Below, piece by piece: positions 18,381 to 26,826 of a DNA stretch of 64,000 bases; within the stretch, counting starts at the first letter, position 1, and every line of letters begins with the position of its first letter. This stretch comes from an uncultured Microbacterium sp. (GTDB lineage: Bacteria; Actinomycetota; Actinomycetes; Actinomycetales; Microbacteriaceae). Made by a program: the position numbers and the translations under genes. The DNA lies in the NCBI RefSeq assembly GCF_937927635.1, contig NZ_CALBRW010000007.1, positions 62,001 through 126,000 on the forward strand. The letters are read 5' to 3'. The notes under the pieces were generated by a model. The model made no database searches. It was not told where the DNA came from and saw only the letters and a list, made by a program, of their open reading frames with translations.

Positions 18381-19228
18381 CTCGCGAGCATCCGCTCGAT
18401 GACCTGCGCGACGCCGTCCTCGGCGTTCGACGCGGCCACCTCGTCGGCGACCTCGCGCACGGGCGCGAGCGCGTTGGCGACGGCCACGCCGTGACCCGCC
18501 CAGCGCAGCATCTCCACGTCGTTGAGGGCGTCACCGAAGGCGAGCACCTGGCTGCTGTCGACGCCCAGCCGCGTACACACCTGGGCGACACCGGTGGCCT
18601 TGGTGACGCCGGCTGCCATCACCTCGACGAACGGCGCGCCCGACAGGGTCGCCTCGAAGCCCGTCAGCCCCAGCGACATCAGCGTCGCGTAGATCTCGGG
18701 GATCGGCACCGACGCATGCCGGATGGTGAGCTTGAGGCTGGGCGCGGCCAGCACGTCGGCCCGAGGCACGCCGCCCATGGTCTCGGGTGCCCGCTTGTGG
18801 TCGCTGATGTCGGACAGCTCGGCGTAGCCGGTCTGCGCGACGAACAGCTCGCCGCCGTTGCGCACGCTGGCATACACCAGGTCCGGCAGCACCTCCTCGA
18901 GAGCCTCGGCCAGCTCGTGCTGCACGTCGGACGGCAGCTCCTGGGCGAACAGCTGCTCGCCGGTGGTCAGGTGCACGCCGTAGGCGCCGTTGCCGCACAG
19001 CGCCCAGTCCGTGAACCCCGCCTGCTCGGCGATGGGCTGCAGTCCGATCGGCTGGCGGGCCGTCACCGGGATGGTGGCGATCCCGGCATCCCGAGCAGCA
19101 TCCAGCGCTGCACGCGTGCGGGCCGAGACCGTCCCGTCAGCGCCCAGCAGCGTGCCGTCGAGGTCGGTCGCGATCAGACGGATGCCGGTCGGGCCGCGCG
19201 ATCCGGTCGGTCCGCGCGATCCGGTCAT
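18377..19228 (-). CDS. Cof-type HAD-superfamily hydrolase
   Basis: 283 residues. HAD motif I ATDLDGTLL (nucleophile and acid aspartates), motif II in the TVTARQP-like strand, motif IV GDALNDVEML, and a type IIB cap between, as in Cof/YbiV sugar-phosphate and pyridoxal-phosphate phosphatases. The N-terminus has a short tandem repeat, GSRGPT twice, from an 18-bp DNA duplication just after the start. The start overlaps xthA by 4 bp, so they are coupled. Confidence 0.88.
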   Translation of the reverse strand: MTGSRGPTGSRGPTGIRLIATDLDGTLLGADGTVSARTRAALDAARDAGIATIPVTARQPIGLQPIAEQAGFTDWALCGNGAYGVHLTTGEQLFAQELPSDVQHELAEALEEVLPDLVYASVRNGGELFVAQTGYAELSDISDHKRAPETMGGVPRADVLAAPSLKLTIRHASVPIPEIYATLMSLGLTGFEATLSGAPFVEVMAAGVTKATGVAQVCTRLGVDSSQVLAFGDALNDVEMLRWAGHGVAVANALAPVREVADEVAASNAEDGVAQVIERMLAS

Positions 19229-20088
19229 GCGAAGATCATCGGCAGATCGTCGTCCTCCTCCGCGCCGCCGAGGCTGAGGTTCACGACCACCGGCACGTGA
19301 TCGCTGGGCTGCTCGCCCTTGCGCTCCTCGCGGTGGATGGAGGCCGCCGTCACAGCATCCGCGAATGCCGGCGAACCCAGGATGAAGTCGATCCGCACGC
19401 CCTCGTTGCGGGGGAACTTGAGCCGCTGATAGTCCCAGTAGGTGAACCCCTCCGGGACCAGCGGGCGCACCACGTCGTGCAGGCCGGCGGACTCCAGTGC
19501 GAAGAACGCCGCGCGCTCCTCGGGGGAGACATGCGTGGAGCGGCCGATCACGATGTCGGGGTCGCCGTTGTCCTGATCGAACGGGATGATGTTGAAGTCG
19601 CCGACCAGTGCCAGCGGGCGCTGCGGGTGCGCGGCGATCTCAGCGGCGGTCGCGGAGCGCAGCGCATCGAGCCACTGCAGCTTGTACTCCAGATGCGGGT
19701 CGCCCAGCGCGCGGCCGTTGGGCACGTACAGGCTCCACACCCGCACGCCGCCGACCGTCACGCCGAGCGCGCGGGCCTCCAGCGGCGCGTCGGGCCCGAA
19801 GGTCGTCTCCTCCGGGGTCCTGCCCTTCGCGAAGCCGGGCATGCCGGCGAACGCCGTGGACACCTCGGTGATGGGCTCACGGCTCGCGATGGCGACGCCG
19901 TTCCACTGGTTCAGACCGTGCACCTCGACGTGGTACCCGGCCTCTTCGAACGCCGCGTAGGGGAACTGCTCGGGCTTGCACTTGATCTCCTGGAGCGCCA
20001 GCACATCGATGTCCTCGCGCACGGCGAAGTCGACGGCGCGCCCCACGCGCGTGCGGATCGAGTTGATGTTCCATGTGGCCAGACGCAT
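19225..20088 (-). CDS. xthA: Exodeoxyribonuclease III
   Basis: 287 residues of the ExoIII/AP-endonuclease family, which cleaves at abasic sites. Motifs: MRLATWNINSIRTR at the start, LQEIKCKPEQFP with the metal-binding Glu, YVPNGRALGDPHLEYKLQW, GDFNIIPFDQDN, and a C-terminal SDHVPVVVNL carrying the catalytic His/Asp pair. Intact by length. ATG 20088 follows a TAGGCT box by 6 nt (leaderless). Confidence 0.94.
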   Translation of the reverse strand: MRLATWNINSIRTRVGRAVDFAVREDIDVLALQEIKCKPEQFPYAAFEEAGYHVEVHGLNQWNGVAIASREPITEVSTAFAGMPGFAKGRTPEETTFGPDAPLEARALGVTVGGVRVWSLYVPNGRALGDPHLEYKLQWLDALRSATAAEIAAHPQRPLALVGDFNIIPFDQDNGDPDIVIGRSTHVSPEERAAFFALESAGLHDVVRPLVPEGFTYWDYQRLKFPRNEGVRIDFILGSPAFADAVTAASIHREERKGEQPSDHVPVVVNLSLGGAEEDDDLPMIFA

Positions 20089-20094
20089 GCGTCC

Positions 20095-20100
20095 AGCCTA
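20095..20100 (-). promoter_or_regulatory. -10 box of a leaderless xthA promoter
   Basis: TAGGCT on the minus strand, 6 nt before ATG 20088; no Shine-Dalgarno is present. Confidence 0.5.
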
Positions 20101-20120
20101 TTCGGGGGCGCCGACAGCGC

Positions 20121-20654
20121 TCACCTCTCGGCGGGGTCTCCGGTTCCGATCAGAATGCCGCGCGCCAGCGTGTGGAAGTGCCGGTTGAAGCCCAGCACGC
20201 CCGGCGTCGCGCCGACCTCCAGGTCGAGCGAGTCCACATCCAGCGCGTCGACCACGAAGAAGTAGCGGTGCACGCCGGTGCCGGCGGGTGGGGCGGCGCC
20301 GATGTAGCGCTCGAGCCGGGCCTCATTGGGCAGCACGCTGCCGCCGGGCAGGCTCTTGGCGGTGCCGTCACCGGCATCCAGCCTCCGGGTGTCCGCCGGC
20401 AGATTGTAGGCGGCCCAGTGCCAGAAGCCGGATCCGGTCGGGGCGTCGGGATCGAAGCACGAGATGGCGAAGCTGAGCGTGCCGGCCGGCGGCTGCGACC
20501 ATTCCAGAGTCGGATGCCGGTCCTCACCGCCCCTGCTGGACGACCAGGCGAAGCTCGGCAGCGCGCCGCCGGCGGTGAAGTCGGGGCTGGTCAGTTCGAG
20601 CGGCGGCACCGGGCGCAGCTCGGCGAGGGCGGCATAGGGATCGTACGAGAACAT
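20121..20654 (-). CDS. YbhB/YbcL family phosphatidylethanolamine-binding protein
   Basis: 177 residues, bacterial PEBP (Raf kinase inhibitor-like). Signature stretches CFDPDAPTGSGFWHWAAYNLP and GVHRYFFVVDALD carry the ligand-site residues. No signal peptide. Function in bacteria is not settled. GGAGG lies 6 nt before ATG 20654; a TAACGT box (20673-20678) is a likely -10 with an 18-nt leader. Confidence 0.9.
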   Translation of the reverse strand: MFSYDPYAALAELRPVPPLELTSPDFTAGGALPSFAWSSSRGGEDRHPTLEWSQPPAGTLSFAISCFDPDAPTGSGFWHWAAYNLPADTRRLDAGDGTAKSLPGGSVLPNEARLERYIGAAPPAGTGVHRYFFVVDALDVDSLDLEVGATPGVLGFNRHFHTLARGILIGTGDPAER

Positions 20655-20709
20655 GAGTGGCCTCCTGCCCTCACGTTAATCGCGCGGGCGTGCGGGAACC
20701 AGTCCCGAA

Positions 20710-20715
20710 TACACT
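20710..20715 (+). promoter_or_regulatory. -10 box of a leaderless pyrE promoter
   Basis: TACACT followed by 7 nt and GTG 20723; no Shine-Dalgarno. Confidence 0.5.
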
Positions 20716-20722
20716 GGATGCC

Positions 20723-21283
20723 GTGACCGATCTCGCAGCCGACCGCCAGGCCCTGCTCGACCTCATCAAGGCCGAGGCGGTGTTCCACGGCGACTTCACG
20801 CTCTCCAGCGGCAAGAAGGCGACGTACTACGTCGACATGCGCAAGCTCACCCTCGACCATCGGGCGGCCCCCGCCATCGGGCGCATCATGCTGGACCTGA
20901 TCAAGGACCACGACGTCTCGGCCGTCGGCGGTCTCACCCTGGGCGCCGACCCCATCGCCAACTCCGTCATGCACGCCTCGGTCGGAACCGACCGCCCGCT
21001 GGACGCGTTCGTCGTGCGCAAGGAGCCCAAGGACCACGGTCGCGGGCGTCAGGTGGAGGGCGCGAGCATCGAGGGCAAGCGGGTGATCGTGGTGGAGGAC
21101 ACCTCCACCACGGGACAGTCGGCGCTGAAGGCCGTCGAGGTGCTGCGCCGCGAGGGAGCCGAAGTCGTGGCCGTCGCCGTGATCGTGGATCGCAAGACCG
21201 GTGCGCAGGCCGCCATCGAGGCCGAGGGCCTGCAGTGGTTGGCAGCCTTCGACCTGGACGACCTGGGCCTGGACCCGCAGTAG
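20723..21283 (+). CDS. pyrE: Orotate phosphoribosyltransferase
   Basis: Pyrimidine synthesis: orotate plus PRPP to OMP. 186 residues. Conserved TLSSGKKATYYVDMRK near the N-terminus, GLTLGADPIA, FVVRKEPKDHGRG (flexible catalytic loop) and the PRPP-binding loop VIVVEDTSTTGQSA. GTG 20723 is chosen because the family sequence begins there and a TACACT box lies 7 nt upstream. No other pyr gene is adjacent. Confidence 0.94.
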   Translation: MTDLAADRQALLDLIKAEAVFHGDFTLSSGKKATYYVDMRKLTLDHRAAPAIGRIMLDLIKDHDVSAVGGLTLGADPIANSVMHASVGTDRPLDAFVVRKEPKDHGRGRQVEGASIEGKRVIVVEDTSTTGQSALKAVEVLRREGAEVVAVAVIVDRKTGAQAAIEAEGLQWLAAFDLDDLGLDPQ

Positions 21284-21298
21284 CCGGCAGGTCGGTCC

Positions 21299-22489
21299 TC
21301 AGATCCGCCCGCGGCGCGCGCGGTCGGCGAAGGCATCGAGAGCATCGAGGATGTCGGGTGCCTGCCACACCCGGTAGCGAGATCCGACGCCGCTCTGCGT
21401 CAGCACGCCGACGTCGACCAGCCGCGCGATCGCGGACTGTGCGGCGACATCGCTGACGCCGAGTGTCCGAGCGGCGATCTTCGCTGTGATCACGGGCTGC
21501 GCAAGCAGGGCATCCATCAGACGATGCACGGCGGCATCGGAGCGGGCGCGCACGAGATCATCCCATCTGGAGCGGGCCTCGCCGATCTCCCGTGCGAGAT
21601 GCCTGCCGTTGCCGATCGCGGCGAATGCCGCGTTCGTGATCGCGTGCACGATCGCGTCGACATCGCCCGCGCGGTAGGCGGACAGTGCGTCGAAGTAGCT
21701 CTGCGGGTCATGCAGCAGACCGGCTGACACGGGAACGGTGAGGTTGCGCGTCAACCGATTGCGCCGGAGCAGGGCGTGGATCAGCGCACGGCCTGTGCGC
21801 CCGTTTCCATCGGGGAACGGATGGACGGTCTCGAACTGTGCGTGGGCGATCGCCGCCTGTGTGAGGACGGGGACGTCGTCTCGGGCTGCGAACTCCAGCA
21901 GATCGCGCATCAGCTCGGGCACGCGCTCATGATGAGGAGGGACGAAATCTGCGGCGTGCGGCGACAGTGCTCCGCCGCCGATCCACACCTGCTCCCGGCG
22001 CCAGTGCCCCACGGCATCCGGCGCCGATTCCTGCAGCAGGGCTGCGTGCATGGCGATGATGGCTTCTTCATCGAGCCGGTCGCTCAGCCGCAGCGCGGCC
22101 TCCATCGCGCGAGTGTTGGCGACGACCAGGCGAGCGTTCTCGGAGCGGGATGCGCCGATATCGGCCAGCGCGACCTGCTTCGCGCCGGCCTTGAGGTTCT
22201 CGACCTCCGAGCTCGATGCCGATTCGGTGCGCAGCAGGATGGCCGCGAACGGTGCGATGAACGTCCTGGACCCGGCGTCGAATCGAGTCAGCTCCTGACT
22301 GGCCTCGTCGGCGGCAGTCAGCACGTCCGGCTCGAGGTGGACGGAGAGCTTCGCGATCAGCGGCGGAACGGCGGCCGCGTAGTCTCCGGTGATGCGGCGC
22401 AGCTGTCGTCGGGAGCCGACCTCGTCGCCGGAGCGCCTCCAGGGCCGGGATTCGTATGCGGTCTCCGGCCAGTCGTCATTCGATGCCAT
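21299..22489 (-). CDS. Fic-family AMP transferase with C-terminal winged helix
   Basis: 396 residues. The Fic core has HPFPDGNGRTGR (223-234), which matches HxFx(D/E)GNGRxxR, so AMPylation activity is expected. An N-terminal SSEVEN (93-98) fits the (S/T)xxxE(G/N) inhibitory helix of class II Fic proteins, so no separate antitoxin is needed. Residues about 325-380 (TAKIAARTLGVSDVAAQSAI) form a helix-turn-helix, so it may bind DNA or autoregulate. The target is unknown. Confidence 0.92.
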   Translation of the reverse strand: MASNDDWPETAYESRPWRRSGDEVGSRRQLRRITGDYAAAVPPLIAKLSVHLEPDVLTAADEASQELTRFDAGSRTFIAPFAAILLRTESASSSEVENLKAGAKQVALADIGASRSENARLVVANTRAMEAALRLSDRLDEEAIIAMHAALLQESAPDAVGHWRREQVWIGGGALSPHAADFVPPHHERVPELMRDLLEFAARDDVPVLTQAAIAHAQFETVHPFPDGNGRTGRALIHALLRRNRLTRNLTVPVSAGLLHDPQSYFDALSAYRAGDVDAIVHAITNAAFAAIGNGRHLAREIGEARSRWDDLVRARSDAAVHRLMDALLAQPVITAKIAARTLGVSDVAAQSAIARLVDVGVLTQSGVGSRYRVWQAPDILDALDAFADRARRGRI

Positions 22490-22494
22490 GCCTC

Positions 22495-22530
22495 AGTTTA
22501 ACTTAAGGTTACATCCTTATCCTTGTCTTA
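22495..22530 (-). promoter_or_regulatory. AT-rich promoter/operator of the fic gene
   Basis: Minus strand: TAAACT (22495-22500), 5 nt before the fic start, a near-palindrome around TTAAG (22499-22511), and a tandem AAGGATAAGGAT. The patch is strikingly AT-rich for this genome. Autoregulation by the Fic winged helix is a guess. Confidence 0.4.
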
Positions 22531-22574
22531 GGTTGGCGCCGAGTCTCAAATGGCGCGGATGCCCGATGCCGGCC

Positions 22575-23144
22575 TTATGGGCGCTTGCCCGCCGCGGCGT
22601 CCGCGACGATCTTCCCGATCCGCCCCGCCCGTGTCTCCGGGCGCTTCGCCGTCGCGATGAGCGTGAGGCCCAGCTTGCGCGCCGACGGCGGGAACGCGTC
22701 CCAGTTCTCGCGGGCGGCGGGCACGGCATCCAGTGCCGCGGCGAAGTCGTCGGGCTCGATGCCGGCCTCGGGGCCGTCGAGCACCGTCCACGACCCGTCG
22801 GCCTTGGCCGCCTCGATCACCCGGATGCCCGCGGGAGCCAGCAGCCCTGCTGCTTCGAGCTCTGCCAGGCGCGCCTTGTTGGTCGCCGCCCAGCCGCTGC
22901 CCCTGCGGCGCGGGGAGAACCACTGGCCGACGGATCCGGGTGCGAAGGTGCGCACCGGGCCGTCGATCCAGCCGAAGCACAGCGCGTGGCGCACGGCATC
23001 CTCATAGTCGACGCCGTCGGCGACCGAGCCGCGCACGTTCAGCAGCCACACTCCCGGCGCCGACTGATGGTTGTCCTCCAGCCACGCGCGCCAGGCAGCG
23101 GCATCCGCGGCGGTGACCCGCTCACCGTCATCCAGCACGCCCAT
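22575..23144 (-). CDS. YdeI/OmpD-associated family protein
   Basis: 189 residues from ATG 23144. Matches the YdeI (bacteriocin-protection, DUF1905-associated) family: WRAWLEDNHQSAPGVWL, DAVRHALCFGWIDGPVR, FSPRRRGSGWAATNKAR and a C-terminal RPETRAGRIGKIVADAAAG. Cytoplasmic; biochemical role unknown. The start is uncertain: ATG 23204 is in frame, but would place a tandem 13-bp repeat (23158-23187) inside the gene; neither has a strong Shine-Dalgarno. Confidence 0.82.
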   Translation of the reverse strand: MGVLDDGERVTAADAAAWRAWLEDNHQSAPGVWLLNVRGSVADGVDYEDAVRHALCFGWIDGPVRTFAPGSVGQWFSPRRRGSGWAATNKARLAELEAAGLLAPAGIRVIEAAKADGSWTVLDGPEAGIEPDDFAAALDAVPAARENWDAFPPSARKLGLTLIATAKRPETRAGRIGKIVADAAAGKRP

Positions 23145-23157
23145 CGCCACCCCGTCC

Positions 23158-23187
23158 TGCGTCGTCTCGCTCCGTGCGTCGTCTCGC
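23158..23187. repeat. Direct repeat of TGCGTCGTCTCGC
   Basis: Two identical 13-bp copies, 17 bp apart start to start, just upstream of the preferred YdeI-like start. Possibly operator half-sites, or codons if the upstream ATG is used. Confidence 0.5.
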
Positions 23188-23218
23188 ACCGTGCGGTTCA
23201 GCATAGGGGCGACCCATC

Positions 23219-23308
23219 GCGTTACAGAATGGGGGCCGACACGCCACATGTCGGACGTCTTCGCGGGATTCGTCCGACAGCTGGCGTGTCGGCCCCGAAG
23301 CGTAACGC
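23219..23308. repeat. Three-tier inverted repeat (31 paired bases)
   Basis: Nested arms: GCGTTAC/GTAACGC (23219-23225, 23302-23308), GGGGCCGACACGCCA and its exact complement (23232-23246, 23282-23296), and TGTCGGACG/CGTCCGACA (23249-23257, 23271-23279), with a 13-nt loop. Tiers are separated by short mismatched bulges. It sits between divergent genes, so it is not a simple terminator. Confidence 0.85.
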
Positions 23309-23364
23309 CGGATGCCGGATGCCGGGCGCCGGGACCGGCCACCGGGGTTACGTAAACATGGACG

Positions 23365-23378
23365 TGGCAACGTTTTCA
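23365..23378. promoter_or_regulatory. LacI-type operator before the regulator gene
   Basis: TGGCAACGTTTTCA has the TGnnAACGTTnnCA symmetry of LacI/GalR operators, and lies 17 bp before the regulator start. The identical 14-mer recurs at 24498-24511 before the ABC operon. A further TTACGTAA palindrome lies at 23348-23355. Confidence 0.75.
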
Positions 23379-23394
23379 TGCGATTGTTCTCTGT

Positions 23395-24432
23395 GTGGCG
23401 AAGATGACAGGCGGGGGATCCGACGCCGCGGGCCGCCCGACCATGAAGGACGTCGCCGCCCGCGCCGGCGTCGGTCTGTCGACGGTCTCCCGCGTGGTGG
23501 CGGGGAACCCGGGTGTCAGCCGCGCCAAGTGCAAGGCGGTCGAGCGCGCCATCGCCGAGCTGGGCTACAGCCGCAACGACTTCGCCCGCACACTGCGCAC
23601 CGGATCGACGGCCACGATCGCCGTCGTCGTCACCCGCATCTCCGACCCGTTCTACGCGGAGCTCGTCGCGGCCATCGAGCAGAAGGCGCAGGAGCGGGAC
23701 CTGCTGGTGCTGGTCGCCTCGGGCGGCGACGACCCGGCGGAGGGCGAGCGGGTGCTGCGGCGCATGATCAGCAGGCGCCTGGACGGCCTCATCGTCGTCG
23801 CGCACGAGGAGGTCGACGTGTCGTTCCTGGCCGCGGAGCGCGCGGCCGGCACCGAGATCGTCTTCGTCGACAGACCGCCGCAAGGGCTGCCCGCCGACCT
23901 GGTCGTCGTGGACAACGAGCGCGGCGCCGCCGACGCCGTCGCCCACCTGGTGCAGGCGGGTCACCGCAGCATCGCCTGCTTCGCGCACATCTCGGGTCTG
24001 TACACGTCCGAGCGCAGGCAGGCGGGGTACCGGCAGGGGATGCGCGATGCCGGTCTCCCCGTCCGCCCCGAGTTCGTGGTCGCCGTCGGCGATGACGTGG
24101 ATGCCTGCGTCGAGGCGCTGCGCGAACTCTTCTCACTGCCCGATCCGCCCACCGCGCTGTTCACGACCAACAGCCGCACGACCAAGTCGGTGCTGAAGGC
24201 GCTGCGCCTGCTGGACGCGCATCCGGCGCTGGTGGGCTTCGACGACTTCGACCTGGCCGAGCTGATGGTGCCGCCGGTGACGACCGTCGCCCAGGATCCG
24301 TGGGCGATCGGCGAGGCGGCCGCGGGCCTGCTCTTCGACCGCATCGCGGGGATGACGGGGCCCGAGCGCCGCATCGTGCTCGGCACGAGGATGGTCGAGC
24401 GCGGCTCCGGCGAGGTCCCGCCGCCGGCCTGA
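23395..24432 (+). CDS. LacI-family transcriptional regulator
   Basis: 345 residues. N-terminal helix-turn-helix TMKDVAARAGVGLSTVSRVVAG (first helices and hinge helix to about 70), then a periplasmic-binding-protein-like effector domain (IAVVVTRISDPFYAELV onward; FDDFDLAELMVPPVTTVAQD near the end). Probably represses the sugar ABC importer downstream and itself, since both promoters carry the same 14-bp operator. GTG 23395 is the start; no good Shine-Dalgarno. The ligand is likely a sugar, not identified. Confidence 0.92.
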   Translation: MAKMTGGGSDAAGRPTMKDVAARAGVGLSTVSRVVAGNPGVSRAKCKAVERAIAELGYSRNDFARTLRTGSTATIAVVVTRISDPFYAELVAAIEQKAQERDLLVLVASGGDDPAEGERVLRRMISRRLDGLIVVAHEEVDVSFLAAERAAGTEIVFVDRPPQGLPADLVVVDNERGAADAVAHLVQAGHRSIACFAHISGLYTSERRQAGYRQGMRDAGLPVRPEFVVAVGDDVDACVEALRELFSLPDPPTALFTTNSRTTKSVLKALRLLDAHPALVGFDDFDLAELMVPPVTTVAQDPWAIGEAAAGLLFDRIAGMTGPERRIVLGTRMVERGSGEVPPPA

Positions 24433-24497
24433 GAGCGAGGCGCGCAGGCGCCCTGAACGGTGGCGTTATCTTGTTGTGACCGCCCTCCGGTTGCGTT

Positions 24498-24511
24498 TGG
24501 CAACGTTTTCA
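24498..24511. promoter_or_regulatory. LacI-type operator before the ABC importer operon
   Basis: Exact copy of the TGGCAACGTTTTCA operator found at 23365, here 58 bp before the binding-protein start. Confidence 0.78.
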
Positions 24512-24569
24512 GATTCCATGGGGGATGGGCCGGCTCCCTGCAGGCCGTCTTCATCCAATGGAGGATCAC

Positions 24570-25865
24570 ATGCGCAAAGCACTCGCAGCAGTAGCGGGTC
24601 TCAGTGTTGCGGCGCTCGCGCTCGCAGGCTGCTCGAGCAGCCCGAGCGACAGCGGCAGCAACGGGAACAAGGGCGGCGACAGCGCCAGCCAGGTCGAGGT
24701 GTTCACCTGGTGGGCGTCCGGCTCCGAGAAGACGGGCCTCGACGCGCTCGTCAAGGTGTTCAACGAGCAGTACCCGAAGACCAAGTTCGTCAACGCGGCC
24801 GTCGCCGGCGGCGCCGGCTCGAACGCCAAGAACGCCCTGGCATCCCGTCTGAAGGCCAACAACCCGCCGGACTCGTTCCAGGCGCACGCCGGTGCCGAGC
24901 TCACCGACTACATCGAGGCCAACAAGATCGAGGACCTCAGCTCGTTCTACAAGGACAACGGCCTCAACGACGTCTTCCCGAAGACGCTGCTGGACCGCCT
25001 GACCGTCGACGGCAAGATCTACTCGGTGCCCAGCAACATCCACCGCGCCAACGTCGTGTGGGTGAACACCTCGGTGCTCGAGAAGGCCGGCATCGACCCG
25101 AAGACCGCGCCCGCCGACATCGACGCGTGGCTGGCCGACATGAAGAAGCTGAAGGATGCCGGCGTGCAGACCCCGCTGTCCGTCGCCACCGACTGGACTC
25201 AGGTGCAGCTGTTCGAGAACGTGCTGCTGGCCGACCTCGGCGCTGACGGCTACACCGGGCTGTGGGACGGCTCGACGAAGTTCGACGACTCCAAGGTGAC
25301 TAAGGCCATCAAGGACTACACCGCCCTGCTCTCCTACGCCAACACCGACGGCACCGGTCAGGACTGGCCGGTCGCGACCGACATGGTCATCGACGGCACC
25401 GCCGCCTACAACGTGATGGGCGACTGGGCACTGGCCGAGTTCGACGCCAAGAGCAAGACCTACGGCACGGACTACACCACCTGGCCGACGCCGGGCACCG
25501 ACGGCACGTTCGACTTCCTCGCCGACTCCTTCACCCTCCCGGTGGGCGCTCCGCACGCCGAGGGCGCGAAGAACTGGCTGAAGACGATCAGCTCCGCCGA
25601 CGGCCAGAAGGCGTTCAACCTCGCCAAGGGCTCGATCCCCGCGCGCACCGACGCCAACGCCTCGGACTACCCCGAGTACCAGCAGGGCGCGATGGCCTCG
25701 TTCGCCAAGGACACCGTCGTCAGCTCGCTGGCGCACGGCGCGGCCGTCAAGGTCTCGTGGCTGAACGACATCACGTCCGCCATCGGCCAGTTCGTGTCCA
25801 CCAAGGACGCGAAGACGCTGCAGGACGCTCTGGTCGCCGCGCAGACCAAGGGTCTGGGCAAGTAA
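24570..25865 (+). CDS. Sugar ABC transporter substrate-binding lipoprotein
   Basis: 431 residues from ATG 24570, with GGAGG 5 nt upstream. Signal peptide with lipobox LALAGC (Cys21 is the lipid anchor), a Ser/Gly linker, then a family 1 extracellular binding protein domain (VEVFTWWASGSEKTGLDAL onward). Captures a carbohydrate outside the membrane for the two permeases downstream. No ATPase gene is in the operon, so a shared MsmK/MsiK-type ATPase elsewhere is expected. Followed by an 11-bp-stem hairpin that may limit read-through. Confidence 0.93.
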   Translation: MRKALAAVAGLSVAALALAGCSSSPSDSGSNGNKGGDSASQVEVFTWWASGSEKTGLDALVKVFNEQYPKTKFVNAAVAGGAGSNAKNALASRLKANNPPDSFQAHAGAELTDYIEANKIEDLSSFYKDNGLNDVFPKTLLDRLTVDGKIYSVPSNIHRANVVWVNTSVLEKAGIDPKTAPADIDAWLADMKKLKDAGVQTPLSVATDWTQVQLFENVLLADLGADGYTGLWDGSTKFDDSKVTKAIKDYTALLSYANTDGTGQDWPVATDMVIDGTAAYNVMGDWALAEFDAKSKTYGTDYTTWPTPGTDGTFDFLADSFTLPVGAPHAEGAKNWLKTISSADGQKAFNLAKGSIPARTDANASDYPEYQQGAMASFAKDTVVSSLAHGAAVKVSWLNDITSAIGQFVSTKDAKTLQDALVAAQTKGLGK

Positions 25866-25877
25866 CATCCATCCTCC

Positions 25878-25909
25878 GAGCGGGGCGGTGCGTCAGCGCC
25901 GCCCCGCTC
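25878..25909 (+). terminator. Intra-operon hairpin (attenuator/processing site)
   Basis: GAGCGGGGCGG pairs perfectly with CCGCCCCGCTC around a 10-nt loop, between the binding-protein gene and the first permease. There is no T tract. Such hairpins keep binding-protein mRNA in excess of permease mRNA. Confidence 0.7.
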
Positions 25910-25935
25910 GCATCCACGTCTGAAGGAGGGCGCCG

Positions 25936-26826
25936 ATGCGCAAGGGCATCCGCAACTGGGGACCGCCGCTGCTGCTGATCTCGCCGACGATCGTGCTGCT
26001 GGGCATTTTCGTCTACGTGATGATCATCCAGAACTTCTACACGGCCATGACCAAGGACTCCGCGCTGTCGGCATCCGAGTTCGTCGGCCTGCAGCAGTTC
26101 ACCGACCTGCTGACCGAGCCGCGATTCCTGCACTCGCTGGCCAACCTCGGCGTCTTCACCGTGTTCTTCATGGTCGGCACCATGCTGTTCGGGTTCCTCT
26201 GGGCCTGGATGCTGGACAAGGGCGTCACCGCCGAGGGCGTGTTCCGCTCCATCTACCTCTTCCCGATGGCCGTCTCGTTCGTGGCATCCGGTGTCGTCTG
26301 GCGCTGGCTGCTCAGCTCCGCGCAGGGCGACCGGGCCTCGGGTCTGAACCGCCTGCTGGAGTCCATCGGCCTCGGCAGCCTGCAGAACGACTGGTACAAC
26401 CAGCCGCTGTGGGGCATGGCCGCCATGGCGATGCCCGCCATCTGGCAGCTCGCCGGCTACGTGATGGCGCTGTTCCTGGCCGGGTTCCGCGGCATCCCCG
26501 AGGAGCTTCGCGAGGCCGCCCGCATGGACGGGGCCAGCGAGTGGAAGCTCTATCGGTACGTCGTCTTCCCGCAGCTGCATCCTGTGGCGCTGTCGGCGCT
26601 GGTGATCGTCGCGCACATGTCGCTGAAGGTCTTCGACCTGATCATGGCCGTGACCGGCCCGGTGTACATCACCGAGGTTCCCGCCACCTACATGTGGACC
26701 GCCCTGACGGGCGGCGAGTACGGCAAGGCATCCGCCATAGCGACCGTCCTGCTGCTGCTGGTGTGCATCTTCATCGTGCCGTACCTGATCTCCACGGCCC
26801 GCGCTGAGAGGAGGGCGCGCAAGTGA
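25936..26826 (+). CDS. Sugar ABC transporter permease (MalF/UgpA-like)
   Basis: 296 residues, about six TM helices. The ATPase-contacting EAA loop reads EELREAARMDGASEWKLYRYVVFP, positions about 192-215, with the conserved EAA and G. Start ATG 25936 with GAAGGAGGG 5-6 nt upstream. Overlaps the next permease by 4 bp (GTGA). Confidence 0.93.
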   Translation: MRKGIRNWGPPLLLISPTIVLLGIFVYVMIIQNFYTAMTKDSALSASEFVGLQQFTDLLTEPRFLHSLANLGVFTVFFMVGTMLFGFLWAWMLDKGVTAEGVFRSIYLFPMAVSFVASGVVWRWLLSSAQGDRASGLNRLLESIGLGSLQNDWYNQPLWGMAAMAMPAIWQLAGYVMALFLAGFRGIPEELREAARMDGASEWKLYRYVVFPQLHPVALSALVIVAHMSLKVFDLIMAVTGPVYITEVPATYMWTALTGGEYGKASAIATVLLLLVCIFIVPYLISTARAERRARK

